Source of the DNA: Geotrypetes seraphini
Taxonomy: Eukaryota; Chordata; Amphibia; Gymnophiona; Dermophiidae
Assembly (NCBI RefSeq): GCF_902459505.1
Contig: NC_047089.1
Span: 28,027,161 to 28,091,160, forward strand
Reading direction: 5' to 3'
Length of the DNA stretch: 64,000 nt
A program made the translations under genes and the position numbers. The notes beneath the pieces were generated by a model, which was not told the DNA's origin, ran no database searches, and worked only from the letters and a program-made list of their open reading frames with translations. Shown piece after piece: positions 54,096-64,000 of this stretch (its first letter is position 1; each line of letters begins with the position of its first letter).

Positions 54096-54820
54096 GTGGG
54101 GGGCGGGTGGCAGCGGTGGTGGACCGGGAGGGTGTTTGAAGTGGCGGTAGGCCAGGCGGTTAGGTAGTCCGGGAGGGGGGAGGGGAGCAGGCTTCAGCGT
54201 TGGCGCTGGAGGGAGGGAGGGGAAGCAATTGCATGTCCCGTTGTCCCCACGAACAGCTTCGGGACTCTGTCTCTGAAAACGGGACATTTCGGTGTCCCAA
54301 AGCTGTGCATGGGGACAATGGGACAGGGGATCAAAAAATGGGACGGTCCCGTTCAAAACAGGACGCATGCTCGCTCACCTTATGTATGCTGCCTAAATGC
54401 TGTTTCTTATTATCTCTCCAAACCATTTTCAATAAGTGGAGTATGTGCCCTCCTACCAACAGATGAGAGATTGAGAACTATTGAGTGATATCATGATATA
54501 AACACTTATGCAGCCCAAAGATGGCCAGTATTTCTCAATCTCCTGGGTGTGCAGCCCTTGTTGAATCTGGCCTGGTTTGAATGTGTCCTTTTGGCCCCAT
54601 ATATGAAAGAAAAGGTGAAACAGCAGGCAAAACAGCAAAATAATAATGTGAGGGGCTTCTTTGTGCCCGGTTTTCCTGCTCTGGGGATGCATTCTTCATT
54701 TTTTGGATCATTCCCTTCTCTCCTGACCTGTGCCTCAGCCCTCTTCCCCTGCTACTGGGAGAGGCTCCTTGAATGCCTCCCAGGATCAGAAGGAAACAGC
54801 TGCCAAAACAAAAAGACGAT

Positions 54821-56198
54821 TTTTATAGGTACCATCAGGCCTATATTTTACGTCAAGATATGTATTGGGTCCTCCCGGATCTCATTGAATATACTCCTGA
54901 TTGGTTATATTTGGAATGGCGACTCATGTTTCCTTTACATCTTTCTCATGTTCTCAGTATCAAGATGCCCAGATTATACAAAGAAAATAGAATTTTAATG
55001 GATACTTGGAAAACATTAAGACTTGTTAGTAATTTAACAGCAATTTCTATTAATAACTCAACTAATCAATCCATATGGCTAAACTCCAAAATTCAAATTG
55101 GCGGTTTCAAGGTCGTCTGGAAACATTGGATAATTGCAGGAATTAGAACTTTAAATGATGTAATTTTTAATGGTAAACTGCTGGATTTTACACAATTGCA
55201 ACATAAATTTGGGCTTCACAAATCACAATATTTTCGTTGGTTGCAATTGAAGCAGGCCATTCAGGCAGGGTTTCCTGAATGGAAAAATTTGAATAGTATA
55301 GAATTTTTATGTTTTCAGGCGGACTTTCTGGGACATCAGGACACGCAGTGGTATAAAACTATTAGTGATTTGGTTAAAAAAAAGCCTAAAAATACTCTTA
55401 GGGATATTTGGAGCATTGAGATTAAACATAATATTTCAGCATCTCAATGGCCACAAATTTGGTCTTGGAGAATGAGATGTACAATGTCAGCGTCTATGAA
55501 AAAACTTGGTTTTTCTTGTTACATAGAGCTTTTTGGACCCCAGTTAGATTGCAAAAGTTAAATAGTTCTTTGTCTAATAGATGCTGGCATTGTAATCTGG
55601 ATGTAGGGACTTTGGATCATCTTTTGTTCTATTGTCCCCAAATCTTAGCCTTTTGGAACTCAATCTTGGATCAAGTAAATTGTTTATTGGAAATCCATGT
55701 AGCGTTATCTTATGATACTGTGCTTTTTGGTATGTCTATGAGAAAAAAGAGTCAGATATCAATATGTAATAACAAACTTTTATTGATTTTGACTGGAGTT
55801 GCCATCCAACATATTACTAATAACTGGAAAGATCATACATAGTAGGCTCAGTTTTAAGTTTTGGTGGAATTCAGTATGTCATATATATAGAATGGAAAGA
55901 TCAATAGCGGTACAGAATGGAAATTATAAAAATTTTATTAAAATTTGGAAGCCATTAACGTCCTTTTGTCATGATTGATGCCATTTTTCTAATAATTTTC
56001 TATTAATTATGTAAGATTTAGGTTTGGGTGGGGGGTGAAAGTATAATAATTAGAGGGATTCGAGGGTGGGAGGGGGAGGTTTATATTTTTAATTATAAGA
56101 TATAATGATAAGATGCACAAGTGCTTAGATTTATTTTATTTATTATAAATTTTTGTACACTAGATGAAAGTTTTAAAATGAATAAAGAATTAAAAAAA
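54821..56198 (+). mobile_element. L1-clade LINE, 5'-truncated, with TSD and A tail
   Basis: The open frames 54773-55561 and 55447-55842 encode the C-terminal third of an L1 ORF2 (FYRYHQAYILRQDMYW, FGLHKSQYFRWLQLK, then WHCNLDVGTLDHLLFYCPQI with the cysteine-histidine motif). One frameshift joins them near 55480. The insert ends in AATAAAGAATTAAAAAAAAA. AAAAAGACGAT is duplicated at 54810-54820 and 56199-56209. It belongs to a different L1 lineage from the one at 45475. Confidence 0.9.
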
Positions 56199-56639
56199 AA
56201 AAAGACGATGGATCCTTATTTGGAAAACTGCGCTGCTGTGCTTCTTGCTCAATGTGGCACATGGTCACTTGGCAGCCGTTGCTGCATTTCTGGTGAGTCA
56301 CTGCTGCCTGCTTTGGGGTTGCAGGGGACTCCCAGCAGCATTTGAAAATCAACTTACGTGGCTGCAGAAGAAAATACCCATCCAGCAGAGCTGCCCCAAC
56401 AAGATTCAGAGGGAAAAATGCTAGCAGAAAGCACTGTAGTTTTCTTCTGTTTTTTTCACGGCAGTTGTATTACTGCTCTAGGCCTTTTGTATGAAGCAAG
56501 GCTTGTCAGTCCCCTATTCTCTGGAACCCACGGCTGCAAAAAGGGTCTCTCAGTCCAAGAGACAGTGCTTATCAGAAAAATAGGATCTGGATAATATGGT
56601 TTCAGAGAATATCTGAGAGAGATGGTGGAAGCTGAATGA

Positions 56640-56860
56640 CAGTTTCTTGATGCAGTCCTATGAATTGGCAGACCCATGGCTCACCTTTCTCAGCTTCCTT
56701 TGACAGAATTGGAGAGTTTCAAATTACCAAAGGTGGATGTGCTAGTCACAGCTATTACCAAGAAAACGGCAATTCCTGTTGAAGGGAGAGTAGCAATAAA
56801 GGATCCTCAGCATCGAAGAATGGAAGCCCACCTGAAGAGATCCTTTGTTCTGGCATAATA
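56640..56860 (+). mobile_element. DIRS-like gag remnant (fossil)
   Basis: The frame includes PKVDVLVTAITKKTAIPVEG and IKDPQHRRMEAHLKRSFVLA, which I recognise as the conserved core of DIRS-type ORF1 proteins. It is a fragment of a broken element; limits are approximate. Confidence 0.5.
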
Positions 56861-56879
56861 AGTGACCGTCTGTGAAGAT

Positions 56880-56935
56880 TATAAACTAAACTAAACCTTA
56901 AGTTTGTATACCGCATCATCTCCATAAAGATTATG
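56880..56935 (-). repeat. LINE/SINE 3' tail
   Basis: In minus, GCGGTATACAAACTTAAGG ends in the (TTTAG)n tail. The same tail was inserted into the provirus at about 20975-21030. Confidence 0.5.
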
Positions 56936-56999
56936 TGGCTCAAACCTATTTTTGCTGGGCAGAAAGACTTCCAGATTCCCTGGAGGATGTCATAAACTT

Positions 57000-57717
57000 G
57001 GGGTTAGGTACAGCCTTTTTGGCAGTCATTATGGAGCTCAAAAAAGATAGATGTCCAAAAGACAGCATAAACAAGCACTTGAAAGCTGACTTTCTGGACA
57101 TCTAGCAGGACTTCTAACTCACTGTGTGTCCAGAATAGAAATGGGTGTTTTGGAAGGTGGGGAATGGGCAGGAGTTTGGCAGGCTTAGATTTGGACGTCC
57201 TGAAGCTATAATCAAACCTTTCCCTGTCTGTCTTGGACAGAACTTTAGAAGTTTTCACCTAGATCTGTTTGAGAAGTGTATAAGTGCCAAAAGGGTACCC
57301 AAATTGACCAGATGACTACTGGAGGAATTAAGTAATGACCCTCCACACACTCCCTCAGTGGTCATTAACACCCCCCCCCCCCAAATTTTTGAACAAAACA
57401 GTAAATACCTGGCTCTAGAACAGCAGCACTTGGTATAGGAAAGCCTAGTAGAGCATCACATAAGTGTCATAAGTAGTCAGGTGGGTGGGCTAGTGAACTA
57501 TAGAGAGGAGAAGCCAGGCCCATAATCCACTCTAAACTACTACATTTATGGTAGACAGTGAGAGTCCACCAAAACTCTTCAAAACCCTACAATTCCTCTG
57601 TATAGGTGCCATCTACAGCCATAAGGGCTATTGGGGTGGTGGTGGACAGGTGGGTATATTAGTTTTAGGGCAGTTTTGCAGGGCTCACATATATTAGACG
57701 GGGTTATGGTGCGATGT
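57000..57717. repeat. Dispersed repeat split by Tc1
   Basis: Contains 'tggacatct' and 'tggacgtcc' words and a C run at 57370-57382. Its right edge (GGGTTATGGTGCGATGTA) continues the family seen at 12196. Confidence 0.4.
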
Positions 57718-58915
57718 AGTGTCATGTGAAAAAATTAGGACACCCCATGAAATATTCAGTTCTTTCTTAAGAAATGTTCACATATCGATGTCAAATATTT
57801 TTTTTATTTATCTCTGGAAAAGAAAGTGATGTAATTGCAGGTAAACAACAAAAAATTTTCTTTATTTACTCATGAAACAAAAAGATATCCACAAAAATGT
57901 GTGTTCTAACTGAGGAATAAATTAGGACACCCCCACATATCCTCCAATTTAAAGTGGCTTAAATTACACACAGGTGTATCACATTAGGTGCACATGATTA
58001 AAACACTGTTACTCAGCATTTTGAAGGAGGTTTGCCGTACTTAAACCTCAGACATTTAGTTTGGTGTGCTCATGACTGCTGTAGTGAGAGTTACACCATG
58101 GTGAGATCAAAAGAACTATCTGAGGCCTTCAGAAAAAAGATTATAGCAGCTTATAAGTTTGGTAAGGGATTTAAAAGATCTTGAAAGAATTTGACATTAG
58201 CCACAGTCTGGAAAATAGTGTACAAGTGGAGGACTTTCCAAACAACTGCCAACATGCCAAGGTCTGGGCGTCCAAGCAAGCTGACTCCCAGAGCAGATTG
58301 CAAGATGCTAAAAGAGGTCTCCAAAAACCCTAAACTGTCATCATGGGAATTACAGCAGGCTCTTGCTACTGTTGATGTGAAAGTGCATGTCTCTACAATT
58401 AGAAAAAGACTGCACAAATTTAACTTGCATGGGAGGTGTGCAAGGAGGAAACCTTTGCTCTCTAAGAGAAACATCAAGGCCAGACTGAAGTTTGCCAGAG
58501 AGAACATAGCCAAACGCCAGGACTTCTGGAATAATGTTCTATGGACAGATGAGTCTAAAATTGAATTATTTGAACACCAGAAAAAGAGGACATGTTTGGT
58601 GTACACCAAATACAGCATTCCAGGAAAAGAACCTCAAACCAACTATGAATTCTACCGTATATCAGAGGGAGCTTGAGGAACATGTGAGACCATCTGTAAG
58701 AAAATTAAAACTGAAGCAGAACTGTTGGTAGGAGGACATATACCCACTCATCAGGAATGGTCTGAAGAGTATGAAGGAATGAAATTAACAGGCAAGATCT
58801 AATTTTTCTTTTTGGTTTCTCAATTATTTTTTTTTTATATTTTTTTAATATTCTTTCATGTTGAAAGAGTAGAATATGTTGAGTAGCCCTTAAAATGTGA
58901 AAAATATACAAGGGG
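57718..58915 (+). mobile_element. Tc1 element, right end lost
   Basis: The left inverted end GTGTCATGTGAAAAAATTAGG follows a TA (57716-57717). The 3' part ends at ATACAAGGGGGTG without the final inverted bases. It carries one broken transposase gene. Confidence 0.8.
58098..58735 (+). pseudogene. Tc1-family transposase, broken
   Basis: The start is MVRSKELSEAFRKKIIAAYK (58098). TGA at 58182-58184 cuts the frame, which then continues LATVWKIVYKWRTFQT, GRPSKLTPRADCKML (GRPS hinge between the two helix-turn-helix domains) and VLWTDESKIELF, which holds the first catalytic aspartate. A frameshift near 58580 moves the frame to CTPNTAFQEKNL. After it, sequence jumps to EEHVRPSVRKLKLKQN, so an internal deletion removed part of the core, and the second aspartate and the glutamate are absent. 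The protein cannot be active. Confidence 0.85.
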
Positions 58916-58929
58916 GTGAAGACTGTGGT

Positions 58930-60240
58930 AAGGCACTATCCCTATCTTTTACTAAGTCTGATAGCGTGGGCTGACGTATTAAATGCTCCAATGCCCTTAG
59001 GGATTGAATGGGCGTCAGAGCATGTGCCATACGGCACTCGCTCCCACAGCTTAGTAAAAGGGGCCTATGGGAGCAATTCTAGGAGCCAGCATGGTAGGAG
59101 CCTTCTATAATGGCACCTGAGCATCCAGGTTCCATTATAGAATACTAGCGCGGTATTTGCACACTTAATATTTATGCACATAAGTGTGGGTGCCTGAATG
59201 TAGGGACATACGTAAGAGTATTCTGTAAGTTATTTGCATAAGTGGGAGTCCTGTCCATGTTCTGCCAATTTTGTGCACTCCCTTGCATTTACAAGCTATG
59301 CCTCTTAAGCATGTTGATGCAAAGTAGCACTTAAATACCCTGCTGGGTAAGTGTACATTTACATGTATAAATGTTTTTATTTTGTACTTTTAAGTATATA
59401 AAGGCATGTGCATTCTGATGCCTAGTTATAGAATTACTCTTCGCATGTGGTTCCATGATGTACAAATCTGTTTATGACAAATATCCATTTTTAAATGTGT
59501 TCTACTATACAGCTAAAATCTATGGGCCAAATTTTCAGGCAGCATTGTTAAGTGTTGGTGCCGGCACTTAACATAGCTCATCCGTTCAGCACCATTGTTT
59601 GTATAAATAGTGGTGCTGAATATGTAGCAATGCGCTCACTGTGCTTGCACTATCTATGTTGTAACTTACACTTATAGAACGTAAATCTATACATTGGTGC
59701 CTCGAATTATTGTGCCCATTGCAATTCTGTAACGTCATTTAGACATGCTTAAGATGTTATAGAATACTAGGGTAAACCTGCTTTGGTATTCCAAAAGTTA
59801 AGCGCGATCACTTATGCCGGGTCAGTGGTTGGTGTAAATGGGAGTGCCTAAGTAACATGCGAAACTCATTGGGCTCCTTTTACTAAGGTGCGCTAGCGTT
59901 TTTAGTGCGTGCAAACCTTGCGCTAAACGAAAAATACTAACGCAAGCTCTATGGAGGCATTGGTGTCTAGCACACCTTAGTAAAAGGAACCCATAGTATT
60001 CTATAAATTTGTGCATGTCACTTGGTGCCAGACCCACGGCATGTCCATGCCCCCTTGAAGTTACACACTATAGCATTTGCGTGCTATTTTATAGAATAGC
60101 ACATAATGCTCTTTGGTGTATTTCTGCCAGTTAAGGCAAGACGTGTAACTGTGTATATCCATTTAAAAAATTGCTCTTTAGTGGCTGAATATCACTTGTA
60201 TTCAGATAAGTTTGTTGCATAATTACAATTGAATATTGTC
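58930..60240. repeat. Series of Harbinger-like MITEs and relatives
   Basis: TTTTACTAAG near 58938 is mirrored by CTTAGTAAAAGGGGCC at about 59050. GGGCTCCTTTTACTAAGGTGC (59871) is mirrored by CACCTTAGTAAAAGGAACCC (ends 59992). Between them lie repeated 'ttatagaat' words. No gene is seen. Confidence 0.5.
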
Positions 60241-60287
60241 CCATATAAGTTTTTGAAAAGCTAGCCTAGTTTCTTGGCCTATTTCAG

Positions 60288-60393
60288 AGCTGTTCTAGAT
60301 ACAGTGAACACTTTTCATTGGAGAACTTGAAGTCGGAAAAGGAAAGCAAGGATGGTATCGAGCTCTCAAGACCATTAAACACATTGCAGAGAA
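60288..60393 (+). CDS. PIWIL4: Candidate second coding exon of PIWIL4
   Basis: A strong acceptor (TTTCTTGGCCTATTTCAG|) and a strong donor (AGAGAA|GTAAGT) bound 106 bases. Read in phase 0, the phase left by the exon at 44954-45037, they stay open: SCSRYSEHFSLENL, then KSEKESKDGIELSRPL and NTLQR, leaving phase 1. The segment is polar and serine/lysine-rich, like the unstructured N-terminal part of Piwi proteins, but I see no clear match to human PIWIL4. Splice signals, phase and strand are the evidence. Confidence 0.45.
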
Positions 60394-60424
60394 GTAAGTG
60401 CTTGAATTTTGTTTTAAAAAGTTT

Positions 60425-60490
60425 TCCGTGGTTACTGTGGATGGGCAGACTAGATGGGCCAGTTGGCCTTTATCTGCCGCCATGTTTCTA
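60425..60490 (+). repeat. CR1 3' tail
   Basis: GGATGGGCAGACTAGATGGGCC ... TTATCTGCCGCCATGTTTCT is the CR1 3' end form also seen at 3691 and 41530. Confidence 0.6.
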
Positions 60491-60555
60491 AGAGCAGTAT
60501 AACAGACATACAAAACCAATGAATTACTGTGCTTTGATCTGGTTATTTACAGCTT

Positions 60556-60678
60556 AATTCTCTATTCCCCTCTTCTACAAATCCGTGCAGTAATGGCCCG
60601 AAGCCCATAGAGATTTAAAGGGCTTTGGGGCTGTTGCTGTGCGGCAGCCGCTAGCGTGGCTTTGTAGAGGAGGGAGTA
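60556..60678. repeat. MITE
   Basis: CCCCTCTTCTACAAATCCG and GGCTTTGTAGAGGAGGG mirror each other about 110 bases apart. Confidence 0.5.
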
Positions 60679-60782
60679 TATGGTGCTAAAAACTGTGCAT
60701 GGAAATTTGGTTGCATGTGCACGCCCAATTTCTGCCCTCAATTTAATTGAAGAACAAGCCAATTAGTGCCAATAATTGCATA

Positions 60783-61190
60783 TTAATGATCCATTACATT
60801 AGTGATTTCTATTCCGCCAATACCTTACGGTTCAAGGCGGATTACATAAAAGTTTTCAGAGATTACATAAAAGTTTACAGGAGTGTAGCATAAGAGATGT
60901 CATAAGAGTTACATAAGAATTACCAAAGAGTTGTCGAGATCTTAAGGTGGTAAGTGTTGGGTAAATAGAGGCATTTTAGCATTAGTTGGGTAGTTAGAAG
61001 CATATTAGAGTATATTAAGGGTATAGAGTGGGTAGGTGAGGTTTGGGTAGGAACTGGTCGTGTTAGATAGGTTTTATGTATTTTTTGAAGAGTAGGGTTT
61101 TAGTATCTTTCTTGAAGGTTTTGTAGTCTGTGGTCGATGATAACAGAATAGTGATTTGTCTGTCCAGTTTAGCTACTTTGGTGGCTATTA
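60783..61190 (-). mobile_element. L2-like LINE tail
   Basis: Minus strand: TAATCCGCCTTGAACCGTAAGG, matching the 3' end of 7700-8452, with the end of its frame near 61080-61130. Confidence 0.6.
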
Positions 61191-61199
61191 ATTATCAGT

Positions 61200-62030
61200 G
61201 CTAATTGGCATCAATTAAAATTTATGCACACAATTGTTAGCACCAGTATCTATGCGTGGATCTGAAAAGGAGATGCAGCCATTGGAGAGGCATGGGTGGA
61301 TCGGAGTTTTCTTAGAATTTACATACAGGCCCTCTTTAATCAAGCTGCATAAGCAGTAAAAGCTCTGATGCTCATAGAATTCCAATGCTTATAGTGTATG
61401 GAAGATCCATGTGTAATTTAGGCAAGAGAATTTGCATCAGATTTTACTTGGTATAAATCCTCACGCCTAAAAGTGAGCCCAGATCCCTGTACCAAGCACT
61501 ATTCTATAAACAGCACCCAACTTTAAATGGTATTTATAAGAATAATGCTTAGCTCAAAATTATATTGGTGCTGAATTTTCAGTGTCACATACAGAATCGA
61601 GTTGTGGAACTTGAATTTGAAAAGGCAGGCTACAAATTCAAATTAAATTATTATCAGGTTCATATTGATTCTGGCAATCTCCCATGGTACCCATAAATTC
61701 AGTGATGGTGCTGTATCCGGTTTCCAGAATTGAATTGCTGGTCTGTTTTTGGCCATCCGGGACATAGCCAGTAAGTCTCAAAGATATACTATCCTTTTAG
61801 GTGGGTGTCTTTGGCTGCTGAACTTAACTGTCGAGCTTCTGAATATTGGTGGTGACCGGCTATGTCGCATGAGATAGCCGGCTATTCCTCATTGGATATG
61901 GGTAGATAGCAGGCTATGTGCTATTTAGCTGGCCAGGAGCTGTTCCTGGCTGACTAGATAGGGCTGAATATAGGCATCTATGAGTTTGATACTCATAAGC
62001 AGTAATGTCATTTGAACTTTAACTTCAACT
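61200..62030. other. No gene seen
   Basis: Repeat-like sequence of unknown family, including short matches to the MITE words at 58930-60240. Confidence 0.3.
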
Positions 62031-62034
62031 TTTA

Positions 62035-62220
62035 GGGGTCCTTTTATCAAGCTGCGGTAGGGGTTTAATGCGCATAATACCGCACATTAAACCGCCTGTC
62101 GTGCTAGCCGCTAACGCCTGTATTGAGCAGGAGTTGGTTTTTTAGCTGGCAACGGGGGTTAGCGCGTGATGAAATGTCCAACGTGCTAACCTCGCTAGCG
62201 CGTCTTGATAAAAGGACCCC
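62035..62220. mobile_element. Harbinger-like MITE with TTA duplication
   Basis: GGGGTCCTTTTATCAAG and CTTGATAAAAGGACCCC are perfect inverted ends. TTA flanks both sides (62032-62034 and 62221-62223), as for PIF/Harbinger. Confidence 0.75.
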
Positions 62221-62244
62221 TTAGTCAATTGTACATCTTTCATA

Positions 62245-62525
62245 CACATTACATTACATTAATGACTTCTATTCCGCCTGTACCTTGCAGTTCTAAGCGG
62301 ATTACAACAAAAAGATAACTGGACATTTCCAGGAATAGGAATACAATTAACGACGAAGGGCCTAATACATTTTCAGGAAGAGGAATACAGTTAAAGGCGT
62401 TAGGTCTAAATCACATTTTGAAGGGAGGATCCTAAGAAGGGGAGAGAGGGGGGAAGAGTGTGGTTAGGAAATTAGGATGTATTTCTTGAATAGTATGGTT
62501 TTGATTTCTTTATTCATATTTCAAC
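62245..62525 (-). mobile_element. L2-like LINE tail
   Basis: CATTACATTACATTAATGACTT is the reversed (TAATG)n tail, followed by TTCTATTCCGCCTGTACC. It is the same family as 7700-8452. Confidence 0.65.
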
Positions 62526-62639
62526 TGTATTATTAAATATAGATATAAAAAAATTAAAACAGATCTTTCTTTCACCCCTGGGCTATGGGTTTTAAGGGTC
62601 ATCATCAGATGTGATTCAAAAAGCTGATGCCCCACAACA

Positions 62640-63560
62640 GAAATTTTCAGGTGTGGAGCATTTTGGAACTGAATAGATTAAAGCAGTGTCTGTTCAGTGG
62701 TCTGATTTTGCGATTGTGAGGAAAGGGTTGACCATGTTGAAATCTGTGCATCCAACAAGATCAATGGCGGATCCCTGCTTGTCTTCCATAATTAAGAAAT
62801 TGGATAGACTTGTGATTCCTTCTTTGACCACCATTGCTAATAAATCTTTAGAAACCAATATAATACCAAGAGTTGCTGAAAATTGTAGCAACTAAGCCTG
62901 TGTTGAAGAAAGAACATTTGGATGAAACTATTTTTGAGAATTATAGGCTAATTGCGGTAGTGACTTTTGCAGGGAAGATCATTGAAAAAGAAGTTTTAAA
63001 ACAGTTGAAAGTACTTAGGTAGCTGATTTGCACAATCTTTCCCACAATAACTGATCTCTAGAGCTGTTAGACACCAGTTTTTAACTTTGCTAGTTCTACT
63101 CAAATTGTAGCATTTTTAATAATTGTAAACCGCATAGAGCTCACGGTCCTGTGGTATATAAACTGTTATTATTAATATTAATAATTTTGTTGTCATCAGT
63201 ATGGTTTTCGATCAGGCTATAGTGTTGAAACATTGTTGGTTTCTGCTATAGATGAATTGAGATTGGATTTGGATAAAAATGTGTTGCTAGACATGTTATC
63301 AGCTTTTGATACTGTGGACAGAACTGCATTTTATTAGGAAATTGGGGATAAAAATGTGTTGCTAGATGTGTTATCAGCTTTTGATACTGTGGACAGTTGC
63401 ATTTTATTAGGAAAATTGGCAGCAATGGAGATTGGTGGATCAATATATGCTTGGTTTGCCACTTACTTTCAGGACTGGTCAACTTGGGTAAAGAGTAGAG
63501 GAAGTGTTTCTAAGATTATGCTGATATGTAAAAGAGTACTGCAGGGATCAGCAATCTTTA
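62640..63560 (+). mobile_element. L2-like LINE, reverse-transcriptase part, broken
   Basis: In order: FEIVD-like start (about 62700), ENYRLIAVVTFAGKIIEK (62936), HQYGFRSGYSVETLLVSAID (about 63196) and VLSAFDTVDSCILLGKL (63370). A short stretch (KNVLLD.LSAFDTVD) is duplicated at about 63275-63330 and 63345-63395. Another 3' tail is inserted at about 63020-63190. Confidence 0.7.
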
Positions 63561-63574
63561 TTTTTGAGTTCTTT

Positions 63575-63745
63575 CATTAATCCAGGGTGTATACCATCCG
63601 GTCCAGGTGATTTACTGCTTTTTTAACTTGTCAGTTTGGCTCAGTATGTCTTTTGGATTCACTGAGATTTGTTTCATTGCCTCTGAATTGTCACCCTTGA
63701 ATACCATTTCTGGTACAGATAGATCTCTTACATGCTTCTCAATAA
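63575..63745 (-). mobile_element. CR1-like LINE fragment
   Basis: Minus strand: ASVFIEKHVRDLSVPEMVF ... KDILSQTDKLKKQ ... GWYTPWI corresponds to the region before the GPDGI motif of CR1 reverse transcriptase. Confidence 0.5.
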
Positions 63746-63756
63746 ACACTGAAGCA

Positions 63757-64000
63757 GGTGTGGATCCAAGATGGCGGAAGGGAAGGTCAGCTGAGCAGTT
63801 CGGTGCAGCCGTTCGTGCGATTTTTTCAGATTTCCCTTTGTCCGAGAGAGGAAAATTACCTTTTAGGATGCCGAAGAGGAGGAGCCGTAGTTCCGATGGA
63901 GCCTCACGGCGACCTGGCCCGGCCCAAATCGGCAACATCAATGAGCTCCTGCGCCGAATGCAGGGAATGTCATTGTCATCCTCATTAGAGATGCCCTGTA
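63757..64000 (+). mobile_element. L1-clade LINE, 5' end and ORF1 start
   Basis: The 5' UTR begins near 63757 and contains CCAAGATGGCGG (63766-63777), a YY1-type site as in mammalian L1 promoters. ORF1 opens at ATG 63868 with MPKRRSRSSDGASRRPG and runs off the window. It has an intact 5' end, so it may be full length. Confidence 0.65.

Larger units (their letters stand above)
52692..54382. mobile_element. hAT-like element, 1.69 kb
   Basis: TAACGTGACC at the left and GCTCACCTTA at the right are imperfect inverted ends. The flanks AGTATGCT and TGTATGCT agree at 7 of 8 bases. The interior holds a block shared in reverse with 7250-7320 and 11525-11600, a minisatellite and a palindrome. No transposase is seen. 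Confidence 0.6.

Noticed and set aside
54549-54998. 149-codon frame
   Set aside because: Crosses the L1 insertion point at 54821, so it cannot predate that insertion.

Overview
The window is nuclear DNA of a vertebrate, most likely an amphibian and perhaps a caecilian. It holds one intact single-exon host gene and the 5' part of a second, embedded in very dense transposon sequence. The amphibian call rests on the mix of repeats: DIRS-like, Tx1-like L1, CR1, L2-like and Penelope-like hammerhead pieces, many hAT families, piggyBac, Harbinger-like and Tc1 elements, and a gammaretrovirus-like provirus. 'Caecilian' is from memory of repeat families only.

Host genes. FUT4 (alpha-1,3-fucosyltransferase) lies intact at 14343-15368 on the plus strand. 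About 18 kb downstream on the same strand, a CpG-rich block with a clean splice donor (32940-33317) is the likely promoter and non-coding first exon of PIWIL4. The start-codon exon (44949-45037) encodes a Piwi-type GRARVRARG N-terminus. A second possible exon lies at 60288-60393. In human, FUT4 and PIWIL4 are adjacent and in the same orientation, so synteny supports both calls. The rest of PIWIL4 lies beyond the window.

Layout. 1-5800: DIRS-like end, solo LTR, palindromic repeats, hammerhead motifs and CR1. 6000-14080: hAT elements (some with exact 8-bp target duplications) with other repeats inside them, SINEs and L2-like LINEs. 14085-16000: FUT4. 16000-19000: TIR elements and SINEs. 19110-25306: a broken provirus with paired LTRs. 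25800-32800: hAT, CR1 and L1 pieces and a well-formed hammerhead motif. 32940-45037: PIWIL4 promoter to first coding exon; its 11.6-kb intron holds a 4.55-kb composite hAT element and, antisense, a decayed copy of an uncharacterised multi-exon protein family. 45475-51190: a nearly full-length Tx1-like L1. 51600-64000: more LINEs, hAT, Tc1 and Harbinger-like MITEs, a DIRS-like remnant, and the 5' end of another L1 at the right edge.

Most other open frames are shadows of these genes or come from GC-rich, purine-rich or tandem-repeat sequence. No CRISPR, rRNA or real tRNA gene was seen.
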